Of a stretch of DNA of 64,000 nucleotides, positions 12,410 to 25,264 are shown in pieces. Location: the NCBI GenBank assembly GCA_013397455.1, contig VYZB01000376.1, positions 570,756-634,755 on the forward strand, given 5' to 3'. Under the pieces are notes generated by a model. It was not told the DNA's origin and did not search any database. It was given only the letters and a program-made list of their open reading frames with translations. Made by a program: the position numbers and the translations under genes. Numbering within the stretch: position 1 is the stretch's first letter; every line of letters begins with the position of its first letter. This DNA comes from Crotophaga sulcirostris. Its lineage: Eukaryota; Chordata; Aves; Cuculiformes; Crotophagidae.

Positions 12410-15400
12410 CTGTCAGAAAGAACACAAAGTGACAGTCAGGCCAAGTAAGCATTGCTCCTTACAGTCCTGTCCATCACGGCAGAGCCAAGGTAGCTACGTG
12501 CTGCTTTTATGCTGTGATCTCCATAGGATCCCAGTGCCCAGCACAGACCTATTTTCAGGTGGCAACTTCCTTCCATTAGCCAAGAGAAAATATATATCCT
12601 ATTAGAGCCTCTCTGTTTCTCCAATGTTTCAGCTAGATTTCAATTGTTCCAGCACTGGACTGCTCATCCTATGATAGCTCTTTCCATGGTGAAGTGCTTA
12701 CCACAACAAACAGTGCAGAGTTTAGCAAAATATCCTGTGGAGGTAATGCCATTGAACTGGTAATGTGTCCCAGTGGAGTACTGGTCTCAGATGCTGGCTT
12801 GCCAAGAAGTTTGAATATTTCTGAACATTTTGCCATGTCACAGTCATCTAATGTCCCTTTTAGAGTTTCCTGCACTTCTTGGAATTTCTTTCTCATGGCA
12901 AGTCATCCAGAGCAGCATGCTCAGATCCCCTTTTTTAGCTCTATTCCTAAACATCGTAGCAGTACCTAAAGAAAATATCACCTACCAGTATGAAAAGTGG
13001 TGTCAAATGGGTGCTAGTAATAATAATAATAATAAAAAAGACCTAAAAGGAATTTACAAAGAGGAGCAAAACTGACCGCCTTAAAATGCACATTTTAGAA
13101 GTTTTAGGAAAAAATGTCAGACTTGCCAGAGGTCAAGCTGACTCAGACTGCAAATTAAAGCTAACAGCAAAATCCTCTTTCTCTGGATAAATAAAGTGAG
13201 ACCAAGCAACAACATGAAGATACTTTATGATGACGTGCAGAGGCTTTCAAGATCAAATGTGATTCCAGGATTTATCAGATGAGTCATTTCCCTGAGAGCC
13301 CGGACAGCATTAGTGCTACTTTGCCAAACCCAATCCAGCCTTCATTTAGAGCATCATATATAGTTCAGTTGCCCATGGACAAGACAAACAAATTCAAAGA
13401 AAGACTGCCCATGGCTGCAGAGAAGGAAATAGGCACTTTTATGATGGTAGTTTAAGAGAGCTTGGTTTCCATAGTTAAGCAAATGAAAACTGAAAGGGGA
13501 GCTGCATGAATGTGCTGGATAAATATATAACAATGGAGTGGGGTGTAAACACCAGGGAAAAAGAAGAGTTATGTATGCTAGCAAGAACAAATAGCTATAT
13601 ATAATTTTATGCTGGAAAGGAGAAACAGGTTTACGCAGTGAAGCAGAGAAATGCTGGATCACCTCTCCAATATCAGCAGAAGTGGCCAAATTGAGAACTA
13701 GCTAGATGATAGCAACTGAATCAGTTTATGAGGAGATTTAAAATACGGTTATCTGCAAAAATAGGAACTGGACTTCCTTCCCATCTTATTTCGTCTATAC
13801 CCTGTGGTGGTTAACTAAGTAAGCAGACTGTTATGAGGATAAGTTCAAGGCATTCAGTATTCCCATCTGTACCACAGTACACAGTAAATGTGTTCATCTT
13901 GCCAGCTCATTCTCTTATGTCTTAAAGAAATATCTATTTTTTAACCATATTTGATGGTAATTTCTGCTTCTTACTAGCCCTTTCTTGGGCTAGTAAAAGG
14001 AGTTCTTTTTATATGCAATCCTTTTTCTTTCTTTGCAAGATATTATTTTCATGCAGACACTCCTCCTTCTTATCTTTGTCTTTTTTAATGATACCTTTTA
14101 AGATCAATTTAAGTTTTCTTGGTTAGAGCATTTTATTTTGTTGGTCCAATATATTTTGACCCTCTGTAACAGAGTTTGAATTCTTTCCCATATGGCAGCA
14201 CTCACAGATAAATCTGAAGGGCTATGATAATTAAGAATCACACAATCTATGTTGCAGAGAGTGGCTTCATGTTACTGGGATGTATGAAGAAAAAACTTAT
14301 AAGCAGTTGAATGTGGAGATTATCAGAGCTCCAGGCATGTACAGTATGAAATGATTTGAAATTATTATGCCACTTAGAAGATTTTACAGAGCTTCAGTCT
14401 TTCAAATTTAAGTGATATTAAAAATTCAAAGTACTCTCATAATTTCACATTTTTGTGTCCTACAGCTCTGAATTTCCTTTTCCTTTTGTGTATGTGTGTT
14501 CATTTTAAAAAAAAATAATATTGCAGCATCAAAACTATGCAGAATTTCACCATTAAAATGTCTAAGGCAAAGGACTTACATGAAGTCCCGCCCTGAGTGC
14601 TTCCCAGGAAGTGTTTTGCATTGAAATATACTTTAGACAAATATTCTAATCCTCTCTTTGGAGGTGAATAATAATGATATACCTTTCCCAATGATTTAGG
14701 AAAGGGACTGGGAGGTATCAAATATGCAGGTTGTTTGGAATATCTTCTATGGCTTGAGAAAAGACAAAGTTTGAAATTTGGATTTTAAAAAAATATTTCC
14801 TAGCTCCTAGGTTATTTTGTAAGATGTAAAACATTACAGTTGATGTTTAAAGTTTTCCATCCTGTTCCCATGGCCTCTGGCATCTCTTCACATAACTTTA
14901 CACTAACTGAGCTCCATTTTGGCCCAGGTGTTTTCAATCCAGACTGGTGAAGGAAGGCTATCAGAGTTTGACATGCCTGGGAGCTGGTAGGAAACTAGGC
15001 TCTATGTCCTAGACCTGGTCTTATAATTAAGATCAGAATAACAAAGGTCAAACCCTAGACATATTACAGCAGTGAGTGTCCACTGATTCCAGTGATAATT
15101 GCTACATGAATGAAATGTAAATTGCAACTAAGAATTTCATTATAGTACATACACACTGCATATTGGCTTACAAGAATTCTGGTCAAGAGGTGCACTATGT
15201 TTCAAGTTTCTCTACAAATCCGCTAAATTCTAAATGATAACTTTGTGTTTTCCTTAAGCTGGCCACAGCCCAGAAAAAGATTTGCAATGGCTTTTTTTCT
15301 TTTTTTTTATGCAATGTCAAAGAGCCTAAAGTAGACATTTCTAAAAGATGGTAAATTGCCAAAATACATGTAAACCTTGTGTTATTCTATTCCAAGAGCC

Positions 15401-15876
15401 AAGAGCTGAGCCATACAGAAAAGTCACAGAAAGCTGTAGTATGTCAGGGAAACAATTCTGATAATATTTTAGACACAAATAAGCTGTAGCAAGAATCTGT
15501 GTGATTACAAATGCAAGGCCATAAGAAAACAATATCAACAAGCATAAGGGTTAGATCCACAGCTTCTGGATAAGTAGAAGTGTTAATTCACTGATATCAA
15601 GGGGTCAGCTATGTCTCATAAAACAAAAATAATGAGTGACTAAACAGCTTGGAAAATACAGTCATACATCATGTTAAGGCAAGTTTTCAAGGTGGAACTT
15701 TTTGAAACATAGAGCACTTGCCTTTTGGAAGTGCTTTTTCTGTAAAACATAAGATGAGAAAACTTATCTTAATTCAAAGTAACACTTCAGACCTGCCTTG
15801 TGAAATAGCTTTAGTAAAGCCACTAAATAATCACAATCCAGATACTATCAACTTCATATCTTCCAGAAAACAGTTA
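12410..15876. other. Non-coding DNA with a short (TAA)n repeat
   Basis: Contains a (TAA)n run at 13018-13035 and otherwise unique AT-rich DNA. The longest frame, 111 codons on the minus strand at 13354-13689, has no recognisable feature. Confidence 0.55.
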
Positions 15877-16943
15877 CAGTATCACACAGTATCACAGTAT
15901 CACAAGGTTGGAAAGGACCTCTGAGATCATCGAGTCCAACCTATAACCCAACACTAACACCAACCCATGATCTAAACCATGGCACTGAGTGCCTCATCCA
16001 ATCTCCTTTTAAACACCTCCAGGGTTGGAGACTCCAACACCTCCCTGGGCAGTGCATTCCAATGGCTGACTACCCTTTTAGTAAAGAATTTTTTCCTAAC
16101 ATCAAGCCTAAACTTTCCCTGATGAAGCTTGAGTCTGTGTCCTCTAATTCTGTCACTGGTCACCTGAGAGAAGAGACCAGCCCCTGCCTGACTACAACCT
16201 CCTTTTAGATAGTTGTAGAGAGCAATAAGGTCACCCCTGAGCCTCCTCTTCTCCAGACTAAACAGCCCCAACTCCCTCAGTTGCTCCTCGTAGGGCTTGT
16301 GCTCCAAAATCTTCACCATCTTCATTGTCCTCCTCTGGACACACTCCAGTATCTTGACATCTTTCTCAAACTGAGGGGCCCAGAACTGCTCACAGTACTC
16401 GAGGTGGGGCCTGACCAGTGACGAGTAGAGGGGGACGATAACTTCTCTGGTCCTGCTGGTCACACTATTCCTGATGCAGGTCAGGATGCCATTGGCCTTC
16501 TTGGCCACTTGGGCACACTGCTGGCTCATGTTGAGTTTCCTATCAACCAGCACCCCCAAGTCCCTTTCTGCCTGACTACTCTCCAGCCACTTTGTTCCCC
16601 GTCTATAGCTTTGTATGGGATTGTTGTGTCCAAAATGAAGTACCCGACACTTGGACTTATTAAACATCATCCCATTAGATTGAGCCCATCTCTCCAGTCT
16701 GTCCAGGTCCCTCTGTAGGGCCCTCCTACCCTCTAGCAGATCTACCCTTCCTCCCACCTTGGTATCGTCCGCAAACTTGCTGATGACGGACTCAATCCCC
16801 TCATCCAGATCATCAATAAAGATATTAAACAAGACCGGGCCCAACACCAATCCCTCGGGAACACCACTGGTGACTGGCCGCCAACTGGATGAGACACCAT
16901 TCACCACCACTCTTTGGGTCAGCCATCCAACCAAGTTGTTCAA
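15877..16943 (-). mobile_element. CR1 LINE, 5'-truncated, minus strand
   Basis: A chicken-repeat-1 type non-LTR retrotransposon inserted on the minus strand. The 3' end (low coordinates) has the CR1 tail, with three copies of the octamer CAGTATCA on the plus strand at 15877-15884, 15887-15894 and 15895-15902. These are followed by the hallmark CAAGGTTGGAAAGGACCTC segment and a short 3' UTR. The body encodes the C-terminal part of the CR1 ORF2 reverse transcriptase. The 5' end stops abruptly near 16943, where the sequence changes to A-rich DNA. That is the usual result of incomplete target-primed reverse transcription. CR1 typically lacks clear target-site duplications, and I see none. The unbroken frame suggests a relatively recent insertion. 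Confidence 0.95.
15972..16943 (-). pseudogene. CR1 ORF2 reverse transcriptase, C-terminal 323 aa
   Basis: This uninterrupted 323-residue frame is the C-terminal part of CR1 ORF2, which in a full-length element encodes an endonuclease plus reverse transcriptase used for target-primed retrotransposition. Visible landmarks: the block normally read as GVPQGSVLGP is here [10 protein letters not shown] at about residues 27-36; NIFIDDL follows at 40-46; the catalytic FADDTK box is at 57-62. Further on are the CR1 thumb and tail blocks [11 protein letters not shown], then RTMKMV, and a terminal [13 protein letters not shown] block before a stop close to the 3' UTR. The endonuclease and N-terminal RT motifs are missing because the copy is 5'-truncated, so it cannot be autonomous. 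The first Met is simply the first ATG left in the truncated frame, not a native start. Gln to Glu in the QGS block would probably impair activity. No frameshift or stop is present. Confidence 0.93.
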
Positions 16944-17559
16944 ACAGAGAAAAAAAAATCAAACTCATATGCTATATTTTAAATTGGAGACCCTTTTAAA
17001 AAACTGTTGAAAGAAAGTATAACATAAATTTCTAGATGCAATGTAGAAAATATTTTAAAGTAGCAAAACTTTCAAAGTAAATAGGAGAGACAGAGAGCAG
17101 GAAGGCCTGAAAAAGTAGACTTCTGTTCGCTTTCTAGTCTAGTTTCCTAAGAAAATAAGTTTTCCACTATCATATGTGCCACCATGTATGCCACATTAAT
17201 ACCATTCAAGTGTTCTGGATTCGCAACCGTTACTGACCTTCCTCAAGGAAGTGATAGTTAGCTACGGAAAATGTTTTTATCGCTGCTTATCATCCCGAAA
17301 GGGAGAGGAGCACTCTGCACTCACCCCCTAGAGCTGCTGCCATGGACTGGGGCAAGCAGAATTAACAGCAGGGAGGAAGGCCCATCTCTCCTGCCACCAC
17401 CTCCCTCCAAACCGCACAGATGCCTGGGAAGACCCGGGCCACCAAAATCCTGCTCTGCTGAGCTGTGGAGGAGAAGCACATTGCCACCCACCTGATCCTT
17501 TCAAGGTTTGCCACCTCACAGTTTGCTAATCCCAAGCATCCCGCTGCAGTTTCCCAAGG
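16944..17559. other. Non-coding flank of the CR1, GC-richer at right
   Basis: A-rich at the CR1 junction, then a locally GC-richer stretch at about 17.29-17.52 kb with overlapping chance frames on both strands. Nothing recognised. Confidence 0.55.
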
Positions 17560-18190
17560 TTGGATGACAGCAATTGATGCTAATGCTTCCCCAGAGCTTT
17601 TGTTGTTAGTGTGTTGAGTTTCTTTTCCTCTAATTATTGAGTCCATTATTGACACTGCTTGCTATTACTGAAGCTATATGACCAGAGTTCTGTGCAGAGA
17701 GCAGGGCCCATATAGGAAGGCTAATCAATAACCAGAAAACCAGCAAAATGCTGATCTCCCTTCCCTTGTCATCTCTATATGGCATTGCAGCAAGGAACTT
17801 GTTCATTATTATATCCCTGGACAAGTCACGTGGTCTCCACAAACACTTCAAGAGTCGAGACCCATATGCTAAGTATTTTAATCCATAATTGTGCAAGATT
17901 TATTTAATTTAAGGTTTTTATTTATAGTTTGATTGGTATTGTAATGTATTTTCAGCTCCCATATCAAGATTTGTCAATTTTTACTGCGTCTTTTAATTGT
18001 GTTCTTTCAGGCCACGCGCCAGCAGTTTTCCAAAGCAGGCAGCTTGCAAAATGTCTTTTGCTTCAGTGAGGTGGTGGAAAAAAAGAAATGTATTTGCGCC
18101 TTTTACCTGAACTGCTTGAGAGAATAGTTTTTTCATTTACTGATAGGAAGGTAATGGTTACGTGCTCCATATGTGGCATTGCTGAGGATG
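17560..18190. promoter_or_regulatory. Candidate conserved non-coding block
   Basis: Repeat-free sequence with many homeodomain-type cores (CTAATTATT, CTAATCAATAA, TTTAATTGTG). Segments are rich in A/T k-mers without homopolymers, the texture often seen in vertebrate developmental enhancers. There is no coding frame of note. This is inference from composition only; conservation has not been tested. Confidence 0.25.
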
Positions 18191-21039
18191 ACCACGCTGA
18201 ACCATGACTGCAGCAACTACTGTATCTTCTTCTTTAAAAAGAAGGCTGCTTTCCTCAACCCAGATCTGCCATAGCACCTTCGCCCTGCCTTGGTTCTGAC
18301 TCTGACCCAGATGTCCCTCTCTCAGCTGCTGTTAGTTGCAGCTCTGTGACTGTTCTACTTTTCCCGAGCTCATCTCCAGCAAGGCAGAGGGTGTGTGTCA
18401 TGGAAGGACAAAGAAGCCCAACACCTCAGCTTCCCTTGCAGTATACCTGCCTCTGGTCTCCTTGACTATCTATGCCATAGCAGCCCTCTGTGCTCAGTCT
18501 GTGAAGCTTCATCCCTTCCTCTGGCTCTCAGGGCTTGGTGAGCTCCCCAGGAAGAATGGTACTGCTATGCCTTCTCCTTCTGAACCAAGCGGGGTGCAGG
18601 GAGGTCTTGCTTCTCGCCTTGTTCCCATCACTACTGGCAGGGGGATGTCACAGCCCCAGTGCAAAACTTTTGGGGGCTTTGCTGGTGGACTTGCTGCCAC
18701 CAGGACAGCAAGGCTCAAGTTTGGTCTGTAGTGATAAGGGAACATCATCGCAAAGCTGATTAAGCAAAACACATCATCAAAACCCAAAAAGTAAGATTTG
18801 ATGGTGACCACCATGGGAGCGATAGGTTATTAAATATTACCGTGCAGCCTGTGTGTGAGGGAGGGAGCTATGAAGGGCTGACTGGCTCCGCAGCTTCATT
18901 GTGCATATCCAGTAGTTCAGAAAGTAATAGAGTGAACATCCATTCCTCATAACTTTTAATAAGACAACTCATTCAGCTGCGTTCACTGTATCCAGAGCAG
19001 GAAACATGACAAGGTGCTTTGTACCCGGAAAGCACATCCGGTAGACTCAGCATCAGGTCCCAATAAAGGCAGCTATGAAGTATTATACAGATTTACTTTC
19101 TGTGTAGTTAAGAGGGCAAGCTGGGACTTCCATGGGACAGAAAAAGCCAGTCCAACTGAATAGCTGTCAAAGTGATAATCCTTCTAAAAGAATATGTTTG
19201 CTGTCTGCTGCTTATTTATACAGAGCCTGTATGCCTGGTGAAACTTTTCAGTCCTCTTGAATTCAAAGGGGTGAAGTTTTTGTTAACACAAATGAGGATG
19301 TTTACACAAAGATCCTGGGGCTCTGAGACTAGAATATTCCCTTGAATTACTATAAATGGCAGAATCTTAATAGAAATTGACTCCCTTTTTTAATTTTAAT
19401 AAACCATTTAAATTAATGTTACATCATTATGCAGCAGGATTTTGATTTAAAAAAAAAAAATAAAAAAATAAACTTTGTGTTCAGAATCTAGATTGGTTAA
19501 AAAAACCCTTATTTTTCTTCATTCAGCCACGAAAAAGTCGATCACAAAACACACAGATGCTGGACTATTTTTTCCCACATAATTTTTTTGACAGTCAGTG
19601 TTACTGGAAATTTGGAGGTGAACTCCGCCGCTGAGGAACACGTTCAGTATTGATGTGCACTTGACACTGACTCCTGGGGATGAAGAACTTGTCTTGCCTG
19701 CACACACAGATGTAACTCTGCTTTGACTGAAACATATAGTTTCTATTCTTGTACTAAAAACCCAGAACAATTCCTTCACCATGATTAAATCTGTAGAGAG
19801 TGTGTGCATCTTTGTATAAGCCTAAGAGGGAAGAGATGAGATGAATTTTGGTAGGGTGGCTGCCCACTGCCTGTGATAATTACCAAAGACAGGACTGCAA
19901 GCATTGAGTCTTTCTTGGCAATGGCAGAAAAGCCTGAACCAAAATTCCTGTTCCTCCCCTTGTGTCTAGTCCATGAAAGCTCTTTTGGGATCAGGCCCTT
20001 TAATTTCCTCTGATTCTGTTGTTAATTTGAATAAGCACTTAACCTGTTTCAAGATTTATTTATTTTTTAATGAGCATTTCTCAGCTATTTCATTCTGACA
20101 GAGTGGGATGGGAGTAGTTAACGTGTCCATTTTCCCATTCACAAACAAGCTGGTTTCCTCCAAGATGCAATTATTTTCTTTTACCTGTTTAGGAAATAAC
20201 ACTGCTGAAATATCTCTGATGTAGGCGGTATGTTGCCTGTGAAAAAATGGCTGAGGCATGGGCCTATTAACCTGCCCATGCTGCACTAACGATTTCACTA
20301 ACGCTTTACTCTCACATGATTGAACAGCGTTTCCCTCAAATGACTGGACAAATGAGAACAGATGATCAGCAGAGTTCATAAAAGTGAAATATCTGATAGC
20401 TGCACCCCTGTTGCTCTTGTGTTGTGGGTGAATCTGCATGCTCAGGGGTGAGGAGAAAGAGAAAGGGAGATAATTGTAAAACAGCCCTGTAATTAGGGCC
20501 CCACATAGCTAAAGCTATGCATCAGTGAGAAACTTGTTTTAAGATGTGTACACTGCCACAGGCATGACTGCCAAAGTCTGCTTTCACTTATGCTGATAGA
20601 AATCTGAAACAAGCCTATTTTCAGCCAAGTTACTTCAGTTTGCACAAGAAGTGAGAGCTGAATCTGTCCCTTCAGTAAAAACAGGAAGAGTGAGAAGACA
20701 GAATGCAGCCTGGTCAGACAAAGGGCATGAATCCCTGTATTCAGGTCCTTAAACTATTCTTATTTCCTAGGGAAGACGGCTTCCCTTCCACGCTGTGGAG
20801 TGCCCTATAGTGGCTCTTTTCAGCTTCTTAGGAAAATATGGACAGTGTTTGCAGAGTCTAGTCTTTATTATTCTTTCAACCTGAATGATTATTTCACTTT
20901 TACCAGCTTACCCTGCACTGCTAGCAAAATAAGAAGCAATAAATCTTCGTCAGGGCTTCTTGGTGTGGGGTGAATAAGCAGCGCTGATGCTGATTCCTTA
21001 AAAAAACTCATTTCTTGTAACGTGAGCCTGCTGAAGATA
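18191..21039. other. Non-coding DNA, part GC-richer
   Basis: GC-richer at 18.2-18.75 kb with chance frames (up to 131 codons at 18336-18731, plus) that overlap long frames on the other strand and carry no motif. A poly-A/TAAA patch lies at 19449-19470. A 127-codon minus-strand frame at 20056-20439 is unrecognised. Confidence 0.5.
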
Positions 21040-21360
21040 GTCATGTCAACTGATTAGACTTTTTACTTGGCCATATTGATTCTGTTCTACACTGATGCGG
21101 CCCATAATGCTGGCTAATGTTATTGACGAGCCATCAGTCCTGCAGAGACGTGTGGGGCTTGCAGCTCTCTCTGAACCACAAAAACCTATCCGTGGACAAT
21201 GATGGAGAGGAAGAGGAAGATGCAAGCAAAGCACTCAGGCTGGCTTCGTTCGGCCTGTAATACATTAATGAAAGACATACACTCTGTGGGAAGAGACAGA
21301 TGTGGCTCTCCAGAAGCCATTTATTTATAAAATAATTATGAATGTATGGTCGAGTCATGG
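21040..21360. promoter_or_regulatory. Candidate conserved non-coding block
   Basis: Unique sequence containing GGCTAATG, TTATTGACGAG, AGTCCTGCAGAGA, TACATTAATGAAAG and TTTATAAAATAATTATGAATG. It is free of repeats and of a credible coding frame, and it shares the ordered pair GGCTAATG then AGTCCTGCAGAGA with the block at 54.74-55.56 kb. A regulatory role is inferred from composition only. Confidence 0.25.
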
Positions 21361-24300
21361 ATTTTCATTACAGTGTGCATGTCTAACACTCTTTCTTTGT
21401 TCATGTTTTGCTCTAAATGAAATATAAAGGGAGAGTGATAGCAGCAGAGGCCTCAGAGAGATTACTCTCTCCTTCCCTTTACTACCTTTGTTAAGCCTCA
21501 AGGACAGGTGCTGTGTGGCTTTGTCGAAGTAACGCAAAGCAGCTTCTGGAAGGTACACTTCACTTGCAACTGGAGACATGCCCTTTACAGAAGTGCAGTA
21601 GAAGGCAGTGTCCCAGCTCACTAAGTGCTGGAACTTGTTTGAACAGTGCAAGAGCATTATACCAGCTGCTGTGTGGAAAGGTGTGAGTTTGATCTCTGGA
21701 CTGCTGAGCACAAGGTCTAAACTACTTAAATCTCCATTTCATTTTCTTTTTGTTTCCTTTTCTGTTCTTTCTTTTGCGCTCTGTATTCTTGAAAGTCTAG
21801 GGCAGAGGCTTTGAAAGTTAGTCTGCCTTTTTCTGTCTCAGAATGGGAAAAGCAGAATAGAGCTATGACCTAGTCATTCAATGACTTCTCATTCTTGAAG
21901 AGGAAGAAGACTGGGAAACTAGTAAGGAAGTCAATTATTGTATCACACCATTCAGTTTCTGGAATAATAGCTCCTTTGTAAGTTGTACTAAAGTAATAGT
22001 GAGATAGGTAAACATTAAGAACTTACAGCCAAGAGTTTGCTTTGTGTGCCTTTCTAGAATAAAGCCATAGGATCAGACCATAGAAAATATATAACAAGTG
22101 GATTTTCTGCTGGAAATTTTAGTGCAAATTCAAGTCTACTACTCTTTACAGTCTTCCATCCACTTTTCATACTGTACAGGTTGTTTAAAAAGACCTATTT
22201 CCTCCTTTAGGCTGACTGAATGTTAAAGTACAAATATTACTGGGGTCAGATAGTATCTGTGGAAAGGCCTGCCACTTAGTGCACTCCTATAAGTTTGTGA
22301 AAGAAAATGTCAGATATGCTAATAGCCCTTCCAGTGTCTGTCCGTAATTAGTACACTGATTTCAGGACAGGAAACTTTATGTTTGTGAGATAGGAAAATC
22401 ACTATGTAAGAGTTAGATATTAATATTATTACTGGCAATCTACTGAGCAAGTGACAGAAAGACCTGCAGCACGTCATACATGTGCCAAAGGTAATGCCTA
22501 TAGCAGGAAACTAACAATAGGAACAGAAAAAAGCAAAGGAGCCAAAGTAACTTAGTCCTTTTTTAAAAAAACAACAGCTCACAGTCAGTCTTGAGTGAAA
22601 GGACAAAACCACACTGGGTGTGAGGTTACATTATAAACATGATAGTCCATTCTCAGTGAATGCTTAAAATTTGTGTGAGAGACCAGGCTGGAGAGGTGGA
22701 CGAATTCACAGAACTCAATAGTGTGATAAAGGACTTGGAGAATTTTTTTGCAAAGTTCAAAAAATGGGTGAATTTCACAGACCGCAGCTGCAGTGATCTA
22801 TATATATTATTACAAACAAGATAATAGTGTTCATAAGCAGAGATGAAAGTGAACAGGAGCTGGCAAAATAAATGTTAGCAGAAACTGAATCCCACTAACC
22901 TCCTGTGGAACATTTGTGATATTAACCCCCTGCACACCCGCAGCAGAGCATTCACAGAGGGAGGCTGAGCACAAAGCTTGGTGGTGTTTAATTTTAATTT
23001 AAGACAGCTTATCCAAGAGACATCATACAGCTTTGTGGCATGACTGAAAGGCTATTGAAGAGAACGTGAGTGTATGTGTGGGGGTGAAAGTATGTGCAAT
23101 TGCAGTCAAAACACGGTGTCAAAGCGAAGTTATCTGGTTTTAGGCTTATGATAAAATAAGTGGTTACACTCTGGGCCACATTATGTTGGTGTAAAACCAG
23201 AGGAAACTAATTTCATAACACTGGGTTGATTCTGTGCTTAGAGATCATGGCCTTTTCTTTTTGTGTTTTACCATGGCCTTCACTTTGAACATTACTGTTC
23301 CCAAGACATTAAGAATTGTTTTCAAATGTTTTAAGATTTAAAAAAAAAAAAACCACAAAACACAATACACACTCTCAAATACTAGTATAATTACCATTTT
23401 ATATTGTTTTCATCTGACTGTTTTAGGGCTGTAGCCACACATTGGCAGATGAAATTGACCTCAGAGAAATCAAGTCTGTAGCATCCAGAAAGATAATTTT
23501 GGAAGCAGTGTGCTGTCATCTTCTAGGAGACTAACAGTAGCCTTAATCAGCCCATTCAGAAATCAACTTGAGTTTACAACTAACATGAGTTAAACCTTGA
23601 CCCTACCAAAGCCAATGGAAATGTATTGGTGCCAGAATTTCAATGTATAACTGTCGAATATTCTGACTGAAGCATATTCCCTATTAATTTAACTGATCCT
23701 AGGCATCACTGAAGCCTAATTTCTTGTGAATCTCTGAGGTAATTAAATTATTCTTGTCTGACCCTCAAGAGTATTTCCATGGGAAACTCAAGAGACAAAA
23801 AAGTAGCCACTAATTATGCAAACGTAAGTAAATCCAGCACACAGATTCAACTTCTTCAGTTCTCCTTTGTGACAAACTGATGATTTTTGACATGACAGAA
23901 CTTAGAAGTAAAGAGTAAGTAGACACCATTTGCTGAGAAAATGGTCTCACACGCAGAGATTGTATGAGCTTCCTCTCTTTGGGTGTAAGTTCCTCTTCTC
24001 CTTTCAGAAAGCAGGAAAAAAATACAGCCCATTTCCCAGCTGACTGTCAGCACCATATATACAGTGTGCATCATAAAATCCCATAAGATGTTGATGGGAA
24101 AATCCAACTTAATTAATTTTGTTTGGCATATTCTAGCAAGGGAGATGTAAACATGGATTTCTATCTGAGTAATTATGCCTGTGGCATTCCTCACTTTCTG
24201 TTCTTTTCTACCCAGAGTTCAGAAGAAGAGTTCAGCATTTCTAGCTCTGTAGAAGCTGGCTGGTATTTGCTAGAGTGAGAACTACAACTGAATATAAATA

Positions 24301-25047
24301 TTAAATATTCTTTTCCTGTGAGTTTTCTTCCATTGCCTTACAGTCCTCATTTTATTTCACCTGTGGTCCTACTATACCCCAGACTTAGCTCCATTGTCTC
24401 CATGTAGTCATACTCCACAAGAATTGACTGCCTATGCATAAAATAACATGCCAAGCAATTTTTTCTTTTTTCATTCTTGCTCTAACTTTTCTTATAGGTT
24501 CCCTTGGAACTGAAGAGACCTCCATCCTTTCTCCCTTGTTCCATGATTTGAGGAAATTGCTACTCACCAGCATTAGCCCAATCAAAATATTTGACAGTGG
24601 AAGAAAAGGAACAGTCCTTAAAAGCAGTGTACTCCCTGGACCGGCAACTCGGAGACTTCTCATTATTTGTGCAAAACTCATGTGATACAAACCTCCCTAG
24701 AAACAGTTCACTGTGATTAGTTGTCCACTTCCAGCTGAACTCCTCTTAGTCCTATATGGGCCCAGTGAATAATCCTTAGTGTCATATATTTTAAACCAGG
24801 AAATCTTCACCACTCTTGTACCAACATGTACCAATAGTACCACACGGATTACTATTCATGTACCTTTTCCCTTCTGCCCTGTAGCAGTGAGTCTGAAACA
24901 ACAGTCCTCTACTAATGTAGAGCAGCTTCTTTTGCTGGTGCTGCTCACAAGAGTGTCTTTAGAGGACTTTTTTGTTTGTGGGGTGAGGAACAGGACAAAA
25001 CAACTCACAGGCTGAAAACAATATTTTCATTATATTGTAACGATCAG
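21361..25047. other. Non-coding DNA, nothing recognised
   Basis: Mostly unique AT-rich DNA. An A-run lies at 23340-23352. Frames up to 118 codons (21355-21711, minus) show no domain. Confidence 0.55.
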
Positions 25048-25055
25048 GTGTAGAT
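25048..25055 (+). repeat. Left 8-bp target-site duplication of the hAT element
   Basis: GTGTAGAT, repeated exactly at 25265-25272 on the other side of the element. Eight base pairs is the diagnostic duplication length for hAT transposons. Confidence 0.9.
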
Positions 25056-25264
25056 CAGGGATGTCAAACTGACGGCTCCCTCCATTCTCCGGCTCCTGCT
25101 CCTGCAGCATAATGCGTGTCACACGCTACACACATGCCCAGTGCTGGCAGGAGCACAGGGACAAGGAGCTCGACGCTGCCAATGGGTAGAAACAAAGTGC
25201 TGGGACAGATAAAACAAGGTGGAGGGACAGATTCAACCCACAGGCCATAAGTTTGACACCCCTG
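25056..25264. mobile_element. Non-autonomous hAT transposon (MITE-like, 209 bp)
   Basis: The element begins CAGGGATGTCAAACT and ends AGTTTGACACCCCTG. Read inverted, the right end is CAGGGGTGTCAAACT, so the 15-bp terminal inverted repeats differ at one base. It is flanked by a perfect 8-bp duplication, GTGTAGAT. Terminal CAGGGRTGTCAAACT is typical of hAT (Charlie-like) transposons. The 209-bp interior is GC-richer than the surroundings and has no transposase, so it must have been mobilised by an enzyme supplied elsewhere. Both ends and the duplication are intact. The minus-strand frame overlapping it (25064-25393) runs out of the element into flank and is an artefact. Transcriptional orientation cannot be assigned. 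Confidence 0.88.

Noticed and set aside
16509..17010. Plus-strand frames opposite the CR1
   Set aside because: They are antisense shadows of the CR1 reverse-transcriptase frame.
20056..20439. 127-codon minus-strand frame
   Set aside because: Peptide not recognised, no domain, no supporting signals.
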